From JAKAVN01 sp963734845 (GTDB taxonomy: Bacteria; Desulfobacterota; Binatia; Binatales; Binataceae), in NCBI GenBank assembly GCA_963734845.1, contig CAVTIS010000012.1, positions 186,001 to 250,000 on the forward strand: a DNA stretch of 64,000 nucleotides. Direction: 5' to 3'. This document shows, in pieces, positions 37,257 to 50,517 of the stretch. The notes beneath the pieces were generated by a model. That model searched no databases. It saw only the letters and a list, made by a program, of their open reading frames with translations, and was not told the origin of the DNA. Numbering within the stretch: the stretch's first letter is position 1; every line of letters starts with the position of its first letter. The position numbers were made by a program, and so were the translations under genes.

Positions 37257-38012
37257 ATGATGCAGCAGGAGGACAAGGGGGCGCTGATCGACGCCGACGC
37301 GACACAACTCCAGCATTCGGGAGCCGCCGAAACGCCGCCGCGCAAGCGCGACGCGGTGGCGCTGTGGCGTGCTCTGGCCGGCATGGCGATCTCGCTCGCG
37401 CTCGCCTGCCTGATCGTGATGCTGGAGTTCACCGGACTGGCGGCGCATCGCGCCGACCGGATGCATCGTCGCAGCAACGCGATGCTTTCGCGGGTCGCGC
37501 GGCTGGAGAACCAGATGGCCGCCGCGCACGCGCAAATCGCCGCGGCGCATCGCGATCTCGCGGCCGCCGAGTCGTTGCGCGCGCTCTTGCGCGCGCCCGA
37601 CGCCGGGATGTTGTTGCTCGTGCCGCCTGCGGCTTCGCCGGCGGCGCGGGGCGGGCGCACGCAGGCCGCGGCGGCCGAGCGCGCGCGTCCCGAAGCGACG
37701 CTCGCGCTCGGCCCGCGCGAGCATCGCGCGGTCCTCCTGGTGTCGGGCCTCAAAGCTCCCGCCAATGACACGCTGTTCGTGCTCTGGTGGAGCGCGGCGC
37801 ATCGCGCGCCCGTGCGGGCCGCCGAGTTTCACACGGCGCCCGACGGCAGCGCGCTGCTGACGGCCGCGCTGCCGCCCGGGCTCGAGGTGACGGCGGCGAT
37901 GATAACGGCCGAGCGCACTGCCAAAGGCGGCGCGGCGGATGGCGCCGCTGCGCCATCCGAGCCCGCGGCACCGGCGGGGCCGGTGCAACTGCGCGGCACG
38001 CTCGCGCGATGA
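37257..38012 (+). CDS. RskA-like single-pass membrane protein without a zinc anti-sigma domain
   Basis: A 251-residue protein with one membrane helix (about residues 38-60), an Ala-rich coiled-coil segment, and a C-terminal extracytoplasmic domain resembling the C-domain of anti-sigma-K factor RskA (RAVLLVSGLKAPANDTLFVLWW, then AEFHTAPDGSALL). The cytosolic part is only about 37 residues and has no HxxxCxxC zinc anti-sigma motif, so it probably does not bind a sigma factor in the usual way. Its stop overlaps the MFS gene start (ATGA), so the two are coupled. Confidence 0.68.
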   Translation: MMQQEDKGALIDADATQLQHSGAAETPPRKRDAVALWRALAGMAISLALACLIVMLEFTGLAAHRADRMHRRSNAMLSRVARLENQMAAAHAQIAAAHRDLAAAESLRALLRAPDAGMLLLVPPAASPAARGGRTQAAAAERARPEATLALGPREHRAVLLVSGLKAPANDTLFVLWWSAAHRAPVRAAEFHTAPDGSALLTAALPPGLEVTAAMITAERTAKGGAADGAAAPSEPAAPAGPVQLRGTLAR

Positions 38013-39202
38013 GCGCGAGCGCGCTGCGCAGTGGTTATCAGCTCGACTTCTGGCTGGTGTTCGCGGCTTCCTCCGCGGTTGGCGTCGCCGCCAATCTGTT
38101 CGTTTTCTTTCCGGTCTATATCGTCAGGTTGGGCGGTAACGCCGTCGCAATCGGCGCGATCGTAGGCGTCGGCGCGCTCGCCGCGCTCGCGGCACGGCCG
38201 GCTCTGGTTCCGCTGATGGAAGGGCGCGGCCGACGATCAGTTGCGCTGTGGTCGTTGATGCTCGAGGCCTTGGCGATAGCGCTTTACGTCCCGGTGCATT
38301 CGCTGGGATGGCCGATCTACGCGGTGCGCGTGTTGCAAGGGGCCGCCGACGGCACGGCGCGGGCGGCGCTGTTCGCGCTGGTCTTCGACATCCTGCCGCA
38401 GGGACGGCGCGGCGAGGCGATGGCGCTGTTCAGCCTGAGCGGCCAGGGCCCGGCGGCGCTGGGCCCGCCGATCGGCGAGGCGCTGCTCAAGTTCTTCGGA
38501 TTCAACGTGCTGTTCGGTGCTGCGGCGCTACTTTGCGCGATTGCAGCCGCGGCCACCGCGATGCTGCCCCGTAACCAGGTGGAAAGCCGCTCGGCGAGAG
38601 TGCGGGTGCAAAGCTCAGCGCCCGCTGAGGGGCCCAGCTATCGGGCGCTCCTCTTTGACCGCAAGCTGCTACCGCTATGGGTGGTGTCGTTCGTCTTTGC
38701 GTTCGCGCTCGCGGCGCGGCTCAGCTTCGTCGCGCCTTTCGCCTATCAGAAAAATATCACGCAGGTGGGATGGTACTTCGCCCTGTATAGCGGAATCGCG
38801 GTCGCGCTGCGCCTGTTCGGCGCCAGCGTTTTGGACCGCGTCGGCGTCGAGCGCGTCCTAGGGCCCGCGATGGGATTGCTCGGCGCCGGGGTGGCGCTGC
38901 TTGCGCTCACCGGCACCAGCGGCGCGCTGCTCGGCGCGGCGGTGCTCGGCGGCGTGGGCCACAGCTACGCCTATCCCGCGATGAGCGCGATGATCATCGC
39001 GCATACGCCGGCTGACGCGTTCGGTGAGAGCTCGGTGGTGTACACGTCGCTGTTCGATTTCGGCTCGATGCTCGCGCCGTATCTGCTCGGCCTGGTTGCG
39101 ACGCTATGGGGATACGCGCCGATGTTTGTGCTTGCGGGTCTGGTATCGATCGCCTCGGGCGTGTACTTTAGCGCGACCGAGTGGCGCGCGACGGAGTTGT
39201 AG
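38009..39202 (+). CDS. Major facilitator superfamily transporter
   Basis: A 397-residue protein with 12 predicted helices. The loop between helices 2 and 3 (ARPALVPLMEGRGRRSVALW) is the MFS motif A region. GAADGTARAALFALVFDILP, GQGPAALGPPIGEALL and a second-half copy of the motif at LFGASVLDRVGVERVLGP support the call. The ATG at 38009 overlaps the previous stop. The substrate is unknown. It is the last gene before the rRNA operon. Confidence 0.87.
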   Translation: MSASALRSGYQLDFWLVFAASSAVGVAANLFVFFPVYIVRLGGNAVAIGAIVGVGALAALAARPALVPLMEGRGRRSVALWSLMLEALAIALYVPVHSLGWPIYAVRVLQGAADGTARAALFALVFDILPQGRRGEAMALFSLSGQGPAALGPPIGEALLKFFGFNVLFGAAALLCAIAAAATAMLPRNQVESRSARVRVQSSAPAEGPSYRALLFDRKLLPLWVVSFVFAFALAARLSFVAPFAYQKNITQVGWYFALYSGIAVALRLFGASVLDRVGVERVLGPAMGLLGAGVALLALTGTSGALLGAAVLGGVGHSYAYPAMSAMIIAHTPADAFGESSVVYTSLFDFGSMLAPYLLGLVATLWGYAPMFVLAGLVSIASGVYFSATEWRATEL

Positions 39203-39312
39203 GGACACGGAATCTGTGTGGAAGCGGCGCTCGTCGATCAATCACGGATTTCCGTCACGCGCTGGCGCTGTTCATAAATAAATCGAAACGAAGCCAGAAT
39301 TCGGAATTTGGA

Positions 39313-39341
39313 TTGACAGCGCTCGGCACGAGCGATATTGT
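39313..39341 (+). promoter_or_regulatory. rRNA operon promoter
   Basis: TTGACA (39313-39318) and TATTGT (39336-39341) are spaced by 17 bases, near the sigma-70 ideal, about 180 bases upstream of the 16S gene. This is the best promoter match in the 322-base gap after the MFS gene. That gap otherwise holds only leader sequence. Confidence 0.75.
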
Positions 39342-39362
39342 TTCCGTTTGCCCCTGCGGGCG

Positions 39363-39387
39363 CCGGTCTTTGAAAACTGAATAGTAG
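39363..39387 (+). promoter_or_regulatory. boxA-like leader motif before 16S rRNA
   Basis: GGTCTTTGAAAACTGAATAG resembles boxA-type antitermination or processing leaders of rRNA operons. A nearly identical copy lies before 23S rRNA (41706-41731) and a shorter related one (GTTCTTTGACAAC) at 41221-41233, which supports a role in rRNA transcription or maturation. Confidence 0.6.
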
Positions 39388-39524
39388 TGCATGCCTTTAA
39401 TCGGGCGGCGGGGATCGAATGTGGGTCCAAGCCCGTCCGGTTTCTTTGGTTTTTGTATAATTGCGGTCGGTCCATCCCGTTCGATGCGGTAGCCGCGTCG
39501 ACGCGGGATGACAAAATGAGCTTA

Positions 39525-41089
<1,565 letters not shown>

Positions 41090-41198
41090 AACGAGTGATT
41101 CCGCGTCTCTTCGGAGCCGCGGCCATTCGAGGTCAGTACCGGACACGGCCTAAGACTTACTTTCATCCCCGCTCGCACTGCTATTCGGTTTTGAGAGG

Positions 41199-41233
41199 CC
41201 GGGCGCTCCCAGGGCGCCCGGTTCTTTGACAAC
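41199..41233 (+). other. 16S-tRNA spacer hairpin plus boxA-like motif
   Basis: CCGGGCGC (41199-41206) pairs with GCGCCCGG (41214-41221), and the boxA-like GTTCTTTGACAAC begins at 41221. It lies in the 268-base spacer after 16S and is probably an RNase III or processing region. Confidence 0.45.
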
Positions 41234-41356
41234 CCGGACACTTTCTTGCTGAATTCGGACCTGCGCTTGGGACCCCTCGAAAAACTTTGGGCCAAGCCTT
41301 CGAAATCAGGTTTCGAGTAAGGGACTTCGATTGCCGGCGCCGCCGGTTAATCAGGA

Positions 41357-41433
41357 GGGCCTATAGCTCAGCTGGCTAGAGCGCGCCCCTGATAAGGGCG
41401 AGGTCGGAAGTTCGACTCTTCCTAGGCCCACCA
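41357..41433 (+). tRNA. tRNA-Ile(GAU)
   Basis: A 77-base cloverleaf with acceptor GGGCCTA/TAGGCCC, anticodon GAT in CCTGATAAG, T-loop TTCGACT and encoded CCA. It lies in the 16S-23S spacer, the usual place for this tRNA. Confidence 0.96.
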
Positions 41434-41490
41434 ACTAGCAACCCTGGAGTGGGCCACAGAGCCGCACTTGCAACGCGGCAGCCTTTTTGT

Positions 41491-41566
41491 GGGGCGGTAG
41501 CTCAATTGGGAGAGCATCGGCTTTGCAAGCCGAGGGTTGCCGGTTCAATCCCGGTCCGCTCCACCA
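41491..41566 (+). tRNA. tRNA-Ala(UGC)
   Basis: A 76-base cloverleaf starting GGGGCGGTAGCTCAATTGGG, with anticodon TGC in CTTTGCAAG, T-loop TTCAATC and encoded CCA. It is the second spacer tRNA. Confidence 0.96.
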
Positions 41567-41705
41567 GTTACTCGCCACAAACAGCACTGACTATTCAGCA
41601 GGAAAGTTGATATTCGCGCCAGCCGCGTGTCACGCGACGCGCATGGGCGGCCGAACAAGTTTTCCGCTTTCCATCGAGCTCCTGTTAAGAAGCGATGGCT
41701 AGTGG

Positions 41706-41731
41706 GCCGGTCTTTGACAACTGAATAGTAG
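41706..41731 (+). promoter_or_regulatory. boxA-like leader motif before 23S rRNA
   Basis: The motif GGTCTTTGACAACTGAATAG followed by TAG matches the copy before 16S (39363-39387) with one base changed. It precedes 23S by about 90 bases. Just after it are short GTAAGCAAT/GTAAGTAA direct repeats. Confidence 0.55.
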
Positions 41732-41822
41732 GGTATCTGCAAGCAGTATCTTCAAAATGTAAGCAATGTAAGTAAGTAAGCAATGGACTGTGCAGTCTTG
41801 GATGCTGACTACGGTCTTTGAG

Positions 41823-44829
<3,007 letters not shown>

Positions 44830-45036
44830 CCAATCTCAAACCCATCCAGGTGGGCTTGAGAGGCGACGATGGTTATCGCGATCGTCGCCGGGCCGTAGCC
44901 CGCATCGAAGACTGCCAGTCCGTTTCTTTTTTCTCCGTACTGTTGCTCGCACTTGAAGTGCTGCTCGTAGATCCTCTACTTATTCAGTTAGTCGGAAATT
45001 TAGCCCGTCCGTAGATACATGATCGGGACGGCAGAG

Positions 45037-45158
45037 TTTCCGGTCGCCACAGCGAGGGTGTAACACCCGTTCCCATCCCGAACACGGCAGTTAAGCCCCC
45101 CAGCGCCGATGGTACTGTGCCCGATGGCGGCATGGGAGAGTAGGACGCGGCCGGGAAA
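45037..45158 (+). rRNA. rrf: 5S ribosomal RNA
   Basis: Terminal stem TTTCCGG/CCGGGAAA, then the conserved CCCATCCCGAACACGG and GCGCCGATGGTACTGTG, with GGGAGAGTAGGACG near the 3' end. The length is about 122 bases. The 207-base spacer after 23S holds only short hairpins. Confidence 0.92.
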
Positions 45159-45166
45159 CCACACAC

Positions 45167-45208
45167 CGAGCGGAGCATCGCACTCACGATGCTCCGCTCG
45201 TTTTTTTT
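45167..45208 (+). terminator. Strong intrinsic terminator of the rRNA operon
   Basis: A perfect 14-bp stem, CGAGCGGAGCATCG (45167-45180) with CGATGCTCCGCTCG (45187-45200), a 6-base loop, and eight T (45201-45208) directly after it, 8 bases downstream of 5S. Confidence 0.95.
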
Positions 45209-45346
45209 ACAGCGCCGCTGTCGCCTCGAAAAGTTTCGCTTGTCGTTTGCGCACGGCGGCGATACAGATGATTTTCGATTCGCAACGCGCCGGCGCATTC
45301 AATCGAGCCGCGCCCGGCTTTTCAAATCATCGGAGGAACATAACCC

Positions 45347-45676
45347 ATGGCTTCGTCGTCATCTCCAATCTCTCCCCGCGAACAGGTTCGCTCCACGGTT
45401 CCCAAGCTCGTCGATCTTACAGACAAGGTTGTCTTCGGCGACGTCTGGGAGCGGACCGAGCTCTCCAAGCGCGACCGCAGCCTGATCACGGTTGCGGCCT
45501 TGGTCGCGCTCTATCGTCCGGAACAACTGCGAGTGCATATCGAACGCGCACTCGGCAACGGCGTGACCAAAACCGAGATTTCGGAAATCATCACCCACAT
45601 GGCCTTTTACTCCGGATGGCCGACGGCGATGACGGCCGCGTTCGTCGCGAAAGAGGTCTTCGAAAAGCACGAGTAG
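45347..45676 (+). CDS. Carboxymuconolactone decarboxylase (CMD)-family protein
   Basis: A 109-residue all-helical CMD/AhpD-fold protein: SKRDRSLITVAALVALYRPE, HIERALGNGVTKTEISEIIT and MAFYSGWPTAMTAAFVAKE are family segments. The AhpD CxxC pair is absent (no Cys at all), so it is not a peroxidase of that type; it is nearer to gamma-carboxymuconolactone decarboxylase-like proteins. GGAGGA lies upstream of the ATG. It begins 139 bases after the rrn terminator and 67 bases before the next gene, likely an operon. Confidence 0.87.
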   Translation: MASSSSPISPREQVRSTVPKLVDLTDKVVFGDVWERTELSKRDRSLITVAALVALYRPEQLRVHIERALGNGVTKTEISEIITHMAFYSGWPTAMTAAFVAKEVFEKHE

Positions 45677-45743
45677 CGACGCAAACCCGCGGCGTTTTCT
45701 CGAATCAGCTAGGGGAAAAATAAAAGCTAACGGAGGAATCACC

Positions 45744-46193
45744 TTGGCTTTGGACGCTACTCAGAAAGAAAAGCTCGCGGCGCTGCTCGCGCAGGAACAT
45801 GTCGCCGTGCTCGTCACCCGGGGCGACAAGTGGCTGACCGCCAACCTCCAGGCGTTTGCCGAAACGCCGGAATTTGACCTGCTGTTCATCATGGGCGCAA
45901 ACGTCGACAAGTATCAGAACCTGCTCAAGAATCCCGAAGTGACCGTGTCGGTGGATAATCGCGACGTTGGCAAGGTGCCGAGCTTCGAAATCACGCGGGT
46001 CTGGATGCAGGGCGTCGCGAGCGACGTGGCGCGCGGAGGCGCCGAGTGGGATGCGCTCAAGGCGATATTCCTCAAGAAAAATCCATTCGAGGAGCCGTTC
46101 TTCAAAAACGACGGGCTCCGGATGATTCGTATCAGGCCCGCGCGGGTTTCCTATGCAAACGGCCTGCGCGACACCTTCAAAGCGGAACTTTAA
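45744..46193 (+). CDS. Pyridoxamine 5'-phosphate oxidase-like flavin/F420-binding protein
   Basis: A 149-residue split-barrel protein: EHVAVLVTRGDKWLTANLQA, DLLFIMGANVDKYQNLLKNPEVTVSV and VWMQGVASDV follow the order of the PNPOx-like fold. Cofactor (FMN or F420) cannot be told. The start is TTG at 45744, chosen because GGAGGA sits 7 bases before it and no better start exists in the gap. It lies between CMD- and cupin-type genes. Confidence 0.78.
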   Translation: MALDATQKEKLAALLAQEHVAVLVTRGDKWLTANLQAFAETPEFDLLFIMGANVDKYQNLLKNPEVTVSVDNRDVGKVPSFEITRVWMQGVASDVARGGAEWDALKAIFLKKNPFEEPFFKNDGLRMIRIRPARVSYANGLRDTFKAEL

Positions 46194-46258
46194 AGCGCTC
46201 AGGTTTTCAATCCGGCCGGTGTAGACACGCGGCACAAACCCCATTACAGGTATCGGCA

Positions 46259-46849
46259 ATGAAGAAAAACACCAGCACATCAGGCAAGACCGTCAAGCCG
46301 CGGCTCAAAAAAATTCGCCGTATCGTTACCGGCCACGACGCCAGGGGGCGTTCGATTTTTCTGTCCGACGCGCCGTCGCATCATGTGATGACGCTTCAGA
46401 GTATTCCGACTTTCGGAGTGACCGAAATCTGGAACACCGATTCGACGCCGGCCGATAATCGCAAGGCCAAGGACCCCTGCAAGACCCCAGTCCAGCTCGC
46501 GCCGCCCAAACGCGGCACCGTGGTGCGAGTCGTCGAGTTTCCGCCAGACCAGCGCTGGATCAAATCGGCCGACCGGGACAAGGCGTTTGCCTCGATGGGC
46601 AGTTCGGGGGCGCAGGCGCTGGCGCACGACGCGAGCGCGAGCCGGCATCCGATGATGCACCGGACAAAAACCATCGACTACGCGATCGTGCTTTCGGGTG
46701 AGATCTGGGCGCTGATGGATATCGGCGACAAAAAGATGCAGGCCGGCGATATTCTGGTCCAACGAGGCACTAACCATGCCTGGTCGAATCGTTCGAACCA
46801 ACCGTGCCTGATAGCCTTCGTGCTGATCGACGCGAAGCCGCTGAAATAG
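46259..46849 (+). CDS. Cupin-domain protein
   Basis: A 196-residue protein with a basic N-terminus and a C-terminal cupin. Motif 1 is HPMMHRTKTIDYAIVLSGEI (metal-ligand His, His, Glu) and motif 2 is GDILVQRGTNHAWSNRSNQP (ligand His). This cupin type is common beside dehydrogenases and small-molecule catabolic genes. ATG at 46259 fits the family start. Its substrate is unknown. It is convergent with the SDR gene, 6 bases away. Confidence 0.83.
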   Translation: MKKNTSTSGKTVKPRLKKIRRIVTGHDARGRSIFLSDAPSHHVMTLQSIPTFGVTEIWNTDSTPADNRKAKDPCKTPVQLAPPKRGTVVRVVEFPPDQRWIKSADRDKAFASMGSSGAQALAHDASASRHPMMHRTKTIDYAIVLSGEIWALMDIGDKKMQAGDILVQRGTNHAWSNRSNQPCLIAFVLIDAKPLK

Positions 46850-46855
46850 ATTTCG

Positions 46856-47572
46856 CTATACCAGGTGGTAGCCGCCGTCGACCAGGAGTGCGATTCCGGT
46901 GACATATTCGTTCTTCATCAGGAAAAGCACGCCGTCCGCCGCTTCTTCCACCCGTCCGATACGCTTCGCCGGAAGCCTCGCGGCGGCCGCGGCCAAAACG
47001 GCGTCCTTGCGCTCGCCCAGGATGTCCGCCAGGAAGGGCGTTTCGATATAGCCGGGAGTGATCGCGTTGACTCTGAGCGGTGCGAGGTCGACAGCCAGGG
47101 CCCGGGCGAAGGCCTCCACCGCGGCGCACGACGCAGTGACGACGGGCTCGCCCGGAAGCGGGATGGTGCTGGTGGAGCCCGACATGAAGACTAGCGAGCC
47201 GTTCTTTCGCATTTTCGGCGCGCCATACTTGACCGCATAGAGCGCTCCCATGAATCTTGTGTCCATCGCGCGCCGGAGCGTGCTCGTGTCGATTTCAAGA
47301 CGCGGGGCATGCGCGGGGTTGCCGGCCGTTATAAAGATGTGATCGATAGCGCTGCGCGACGCGAAAAAATCGCGCACCGCGGTTTCTTGGTTAACGTCCA
47401 GGGCCGCCGTCTCGACTTTATTCGACAGCGCTGCGCTTGCCGATTTCAACTTCTCCGGCGATCGTCCGGCAATAGTGACCCGGGCGCCCTCCGCGATCGC
47501 GGCCTTGGCCGTGGCAAATCCGATCCCCGTACTGCCGCCCAGGATCACTACTTTCGCGTCGGTGAGTTGCAT
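46856..47572 (-). CDS. SDR-fold protein lacking the YxxxK catalytic pair
   Basis: A 238-residue Rossmann protein of the short-chain dehydrogenase superfamily. The cofactor site is GGSTGIGFATA, with AGRSPEKL suggesting NADP preference, and later DVNQ and ITAGNPAH. At the active site the usual YxxxK is replaced: PVVTASCAAVEAF aligns Val with the catalytic Tyr and Cys with the Lys. The C-terminal PGYIETPF and LVDGGYHLV are normal. It could be a catalytically altered member or a binding protein. An SDR subgroup lacking this pair is known. It is divergent from the SnoaL-like gene. Confidence 0.85.
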   Translation of the reverse strand: MQLTDAKVVILGGSTGIGFATAKAAIAEGARVTIAGRSPEKLKSASAALSNKVETAALDVNQETAVRDFFASRSAIDHIFITAGNPAHAPRLEIDTSTLRRAMDTRFMGALYAVKYGAPKMRKNGSLVFMSGSTSTIPLPGEPVVTASCAAVEAFARALAVDLAPLRVNAITPGYIETPFLADILGERKDAVLAAAAARLPAKRIGRVEEAADGVLFLMKNEYVTGIALLVDGGYHLV

Positions 47573-47737
47573 CGCTCTCCTCTGGTTGGACCGTTGGCGC
47601 TCAAGCTGCGGTAAATCATCGGAGCCGGCTAATTGTCAAGCACGTCCTGCGCAACTGAAAGTCCGTGGCGCCAAACCCCAGCCTGTTGGTACAGTCACGG
47701 CTGCCCAATCGGCCGGAGAAATTCTGGGAGACCCATT

Positions 47738-48220
47738 ATGGAAAAGAGTTTCGAAGAGAAAGTCGAAGAGCTCTGGAATCGCGAGCAAATCAAGTCGCTC
47801 ACGTATGCATACGGCGAGTGCGTCCTGCGGCGTGACGCGGAGGGCATGGCCAAGCTTTTCACCGAAGACGGCTCCGCGGACTTCAGCTCCCTGGGCTGGG
47901 GAGTTCATCAAGGGCACGAGGCTATAAAGAAACTGTACGCTGGTACGTGGGCATATCGGGTCAAGCCGTTCTTCACCAATCACTACATCGAGTTCATCGA
48001 CCAGACCCACGCCCGCGGATGGTGTTGGCTGGACAATCGCGCCGCGCGCGACGGCGAGAGCCTCATCGGTTGCGGCAAGATCTACGACGAGTACCAGTTG
48101 GCCGACGGCCACTGGCGATTCAGCTCGCGCCGGATAGTGCAGTTCTTCCTGGTCCCGCTAAGCAAGGGCTGGAGCAAGGAACTCGAGGAATTCACGGACG
48201 TGGAACCGCACTGGCATTAA
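47738..48220 (+). CDS. SnoaL-like/NTF2-fold protein
   Basis: A 160-residue protein of the SnoaL-like polyketide cyclase/NTF2 superfamily, a cone-shaped barrel used by isomerases, dehydratases and cyclases. REQIKSLTYAYGECVLRRD, LFTEDGSADFSSLGWGVHQG and EYQLADGHWRFSSRRI match the family. GGGAG lies upstream of the ATG at 47738. The function cannot be set from sequence; nearby CMD, cupin, PNPOx and SDR genes suggest small-molecule catabolism. Confidence 0.8.
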   Translation: MEKSFEEKVEELWNREQIKSLTYAYGECVLRRDAEGMAKLFTEDGSADFSSLGWGVHQGHEAIKKLYAGTWAYRVKPFFTNHYIEFIDQTHARGWCWLDNRAARDGESLIGCGKIYDEYQLADGHWRFSSRRIVQFFLVPLSKGWSKELEEFTDVEPHWH

Positions 48221-48377
48221 ACGTCCGCCGGACGTATTGGGATCGGCGCTCATCGGACGCAGCCGGATGGGATGCAGCCAGGTGCCGGCGAACAGGAGCA
48301 GCGCGCCGCCGATTGCAGCAATCGAGATAACTCTGTTACCGCGCCCGAGGCGCCGCCTTTTCCCGAGGCTCGTTCTG

Positions 48378-49262
48378 CTACGGCGAAGTATTGGCAGAGT
48401 AGCCGCCCATTTGCTCCTGCAGTTCGAAGACCTGGTCCCGCAGTTTCTTGATATACCCCTGCTGTTCCTGGAGCTGCTTCTCAAGCTCGAATTGCGGCTG
48501 CTCCGTTTCATAGGACGGGTCGCCCGCGGACTTGGAGGAATCGCTGGCGGCCGCGATAGAGTCGTTGACCTTGCAGTTCGCCAGCGGGATTTCATTGTCC
48601 ACGCACTTCTGCAGGCTCGAGCGCTTGGCCAGAAGATGCGCGATTTCGCTCTGCTGCGTGGTGAGCTCGCGCTTGAGCTGCTCCCGCTCGCGCACCGTTT
48701 CCCGATGTTGTTTGACCGCCATGGTGGTGCCCACCGTGGCTACACCGGCGGCGGCTCCGCCCATCATTCCGACCGTGCCGGCGCCGGGAATCAACGCCCC
48801 CGCCGCCGCGCCCAGCATTCCACCCGCCGCCACCGCGAGGGTACGATCGAGGACGCCGGGCGCCTTGCGCATCGCGCATTCCACCGTATGTCCCTGTTGC
48901 AGTTCGACCACTTCGCCGGTCACCGTGACGATCGTGCCGACGGAGTTCTGCTCCGTTTGCACATTGATTACCGCGTCGGCCTGGTCGGGGTACTTCGCCA
49001 TCGCCAGCGCCCGCAGCTTGGCCGCCATCTGCACGCCGTCCCCGTCCATCGCGGCGTCGGTATAGGGCTCGGTGAAGGTCACGCCGCCGAGGTCGTGGTA
49101 GCACTCGCTTGGCACCTCGCCTGCGGAGACATAGATGAAGCGGTCGGGTGCGCGCGCCGGCGCCGCCGGCGCCTCTGGCGCGTGTTGAGCGGAGCAGGCC
49201 GAGGCTATCAAGGCCGTCGCCAGCAGCAACCAACGCAACGGGCGAACTACGGATACTCGCAA
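48378..49262 (-). CDS. Glycine-zipper lipoprotein with C-terminal coiled coil
   Basis: A protein of about 294 residues, probably a lipoprotein: a basic N-terminus, hydrophobic stretch and a lipobox-like IASAC. A domain with several Cys follows (SECYHDL, VECAMRK), then a glycine zipper (GGMLGAAAGALIPGAGTVG) like those of outer-membrane Rcp/Omp-type proteins, and two coiled-coil segments near the C-terminus. TTG at 49262 is chosen because AGGAG lies 11 bases upstream and gives a normal-length signal; ATG at 49301 is possible but adds 13 residues. Function unknown, probably in outer-membrane structure. Confidence 0.72.
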   Translation of the reverse strand: MRVSVVRPLRWLLLATALIASACSAQHAPEAPAAPARAPDRFIYVSAGEVPSECYHDLGGVTFTEPYTDAAMDGDGVQMAAKLRALAMAKYPDQADAVINVQTEQNSVGTIVTVTGEVVELQQGHTVECAMRKAPGVLDRTLAVAAGGMLGAAAGALIPGAGTVGMMGGAAAGVATVGTTMAVKQHRETVREREQLKRELTTQQSEIAHLLAKRSSLQKCVDNEIPLANCKVNDSIAAASDSSKSAGDPSYETEQPQFELEKQLQEQQGYIKKLRDQVFELQEQMGGYSANTSP

Positions 49263-49413
49263 ACTAACACAAACTCCTGTCGGCGGATTTGACCTGCACA
49301 TTATTATCGCCCCAGGGCAAGCGAGCCAACCTGCGTCGTTGGACAGGCCGCTCATGGGCGCGCAACGCTCGCTCAGGATGACAAGGGGAGAGGATTTCAC
49401 CTTGCCGATGCGA

Positions 49414-50517
49414 CTAACCCCACACGCGGCGCGCGACGTCGGCGACCAGCGTGAGCTTGCGCTCCTGCATCGCGGGTTCGACCGGATTGCCTTTGATTCC
49501 TGACGCAAAGCCGCACTGGGTCGAGAGCGCGAGCTGATCGCGCGGGAAAAACCGCGCGGCCTCTTCGATTCGTCCAATAAGCTCGTCGGCAGTTTCGAGC
49601 ACGTTGCGCTTGGTGGTCACCAGGCCCAGCACCACGCGCTTGTCACGCGGCACGTCGGCCAGCGGCTCGAAGGAACCCGAGCGCGCGTCGTCGTACTCCA
49701 GAAGGAATTCGTCGTAGGCTCGGGCGCGCTGGAATACCTCGCGCGCGATCGAATCGTAGCCGCCGCGGGCCAGCCAGCGGCCGTCATTGTTGCCGCGGCA
49801 CAGATGCAGTCCGAAGGTCACGCCGGGATGGGCGGCGAGCGAGTTGAGAATTTCCACGCCCTCGCCGAGCAGGCGCTTGGGATCGATCCCGCGCTCTTCG
49901 AAGACCACGCGCCGCACCTCGGGGTCGACCAGGTTGGTCAGCTCGGGCGCGTCGATCTGGATATACTCGCATCCCAGGCGCGCCAGCTCCGCGATCTCTT
50001 CGCGAATCACGACCGCGCCGTCGGCGAACATCTCGAACGGATCGCGGTAGGCCGCGGTCGACTCCTGCGGCGACCAGAACATCTTCAACATCATCGGGCT
50101 CGGGAGCGTCATCTTGACCGGCCGCCGCGCGCGGGCGCGCGCGTACACGAATTCCTCGGTCCCGAGCGAGCGGCGCCGGCGCACCTTGCCGGTGACCGCC
50201 AGCCCCAGCGTCAGGTTGACCACGTGCGTGTCATCCTCATGCCAGGGCTGCGTGACCGACGAACTGCGCGAGAGACCCTCGGAGCATTCCAGCAGCGAGC
50301 CGAGAAAGCTCATGCGCCGCTGCTCGCCGTCGTTTATGATGTCGAGGCCGGCCGCCTCCTGCAGGGCGAGCGCCTCATCCACGGCGCGGTCCTCGACCCG
50401 TTTGTAGTGCGCTGCGGAAATCTCGCCCGCGCGCAGGGCGCGTCGCGCCTCCCGCAGATACGCGGGCCGCAGCAGCGAGCCGATCGGCTGGGAGCGATAA
50501 AACCGTCCGCTCATCAC
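49414..50517 (-). CDS. MetE-like (cobalamin-independent methionine synthase C-domain) protein
   Basis: A 367-residue protein of the UROD/MetE-like TIM-barrel superfamily. The zinc ligands of MetE are in place: His238 and Cys240 (GLHLCRGN), Glu274 (FLLEYD) and Cys335 (STQCGFAS). The long N-terminal folate domain of MetE is missing, so this is a core-type enzyme. Such proteins use methyl donors other than methyltetrahydrofolate triglutamate, and the acceptor may be homocysteine or another thiol. The start at 50517 gives MMSGRFYRSQPIGSLLRP, a family-like opening. Confidence 0.87.
   Translation of the reverse strand: MMSGRFYRSQPIGSLLRPAYLREARRALRAGEISAAHYKRVEDRAVDEALALQEAAGLDIINDGEQRRMSFLGSLLECSEGLSRSSSVTQPWHEDDTHVVNLTLGLAVTGKVRRRRSLGTEEFVYARARARRPVKMTLPSPMMLKMFWSPQESTAAYRDPFEMFADGAVVIREEIAELARLGCEYIQIDAPELTNLVDPEVRRVVFEERGIDPKRLLGEGVEILNSLAAHPGVTFGLHLCRGNNDGRWLARGGYDSIAREVFQRARAYDEFLLEYDDARSGSFEPLADVPRDKRVVLGLVTTKRNVLETADELIGRIEEAARFFPRDQLALSTQCGFASGIKGNPVEPAMQERKLTLVADVARRVWG

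Noticed and set aside
39456..39461. Second rrn promoter from a perfect TATAAT
   Set aside because: No acceptable -35 box is found at 16-18 bases upstream; the TTGACA promoter at 39313 is much better.
48237..49292. Plus-strand coding region opposite the lipoprotein gene
   Set aside because: It is low-complexity, Arg/His-rich and without an SD; the minus strand has signal, glycine zipper and coiled coil.
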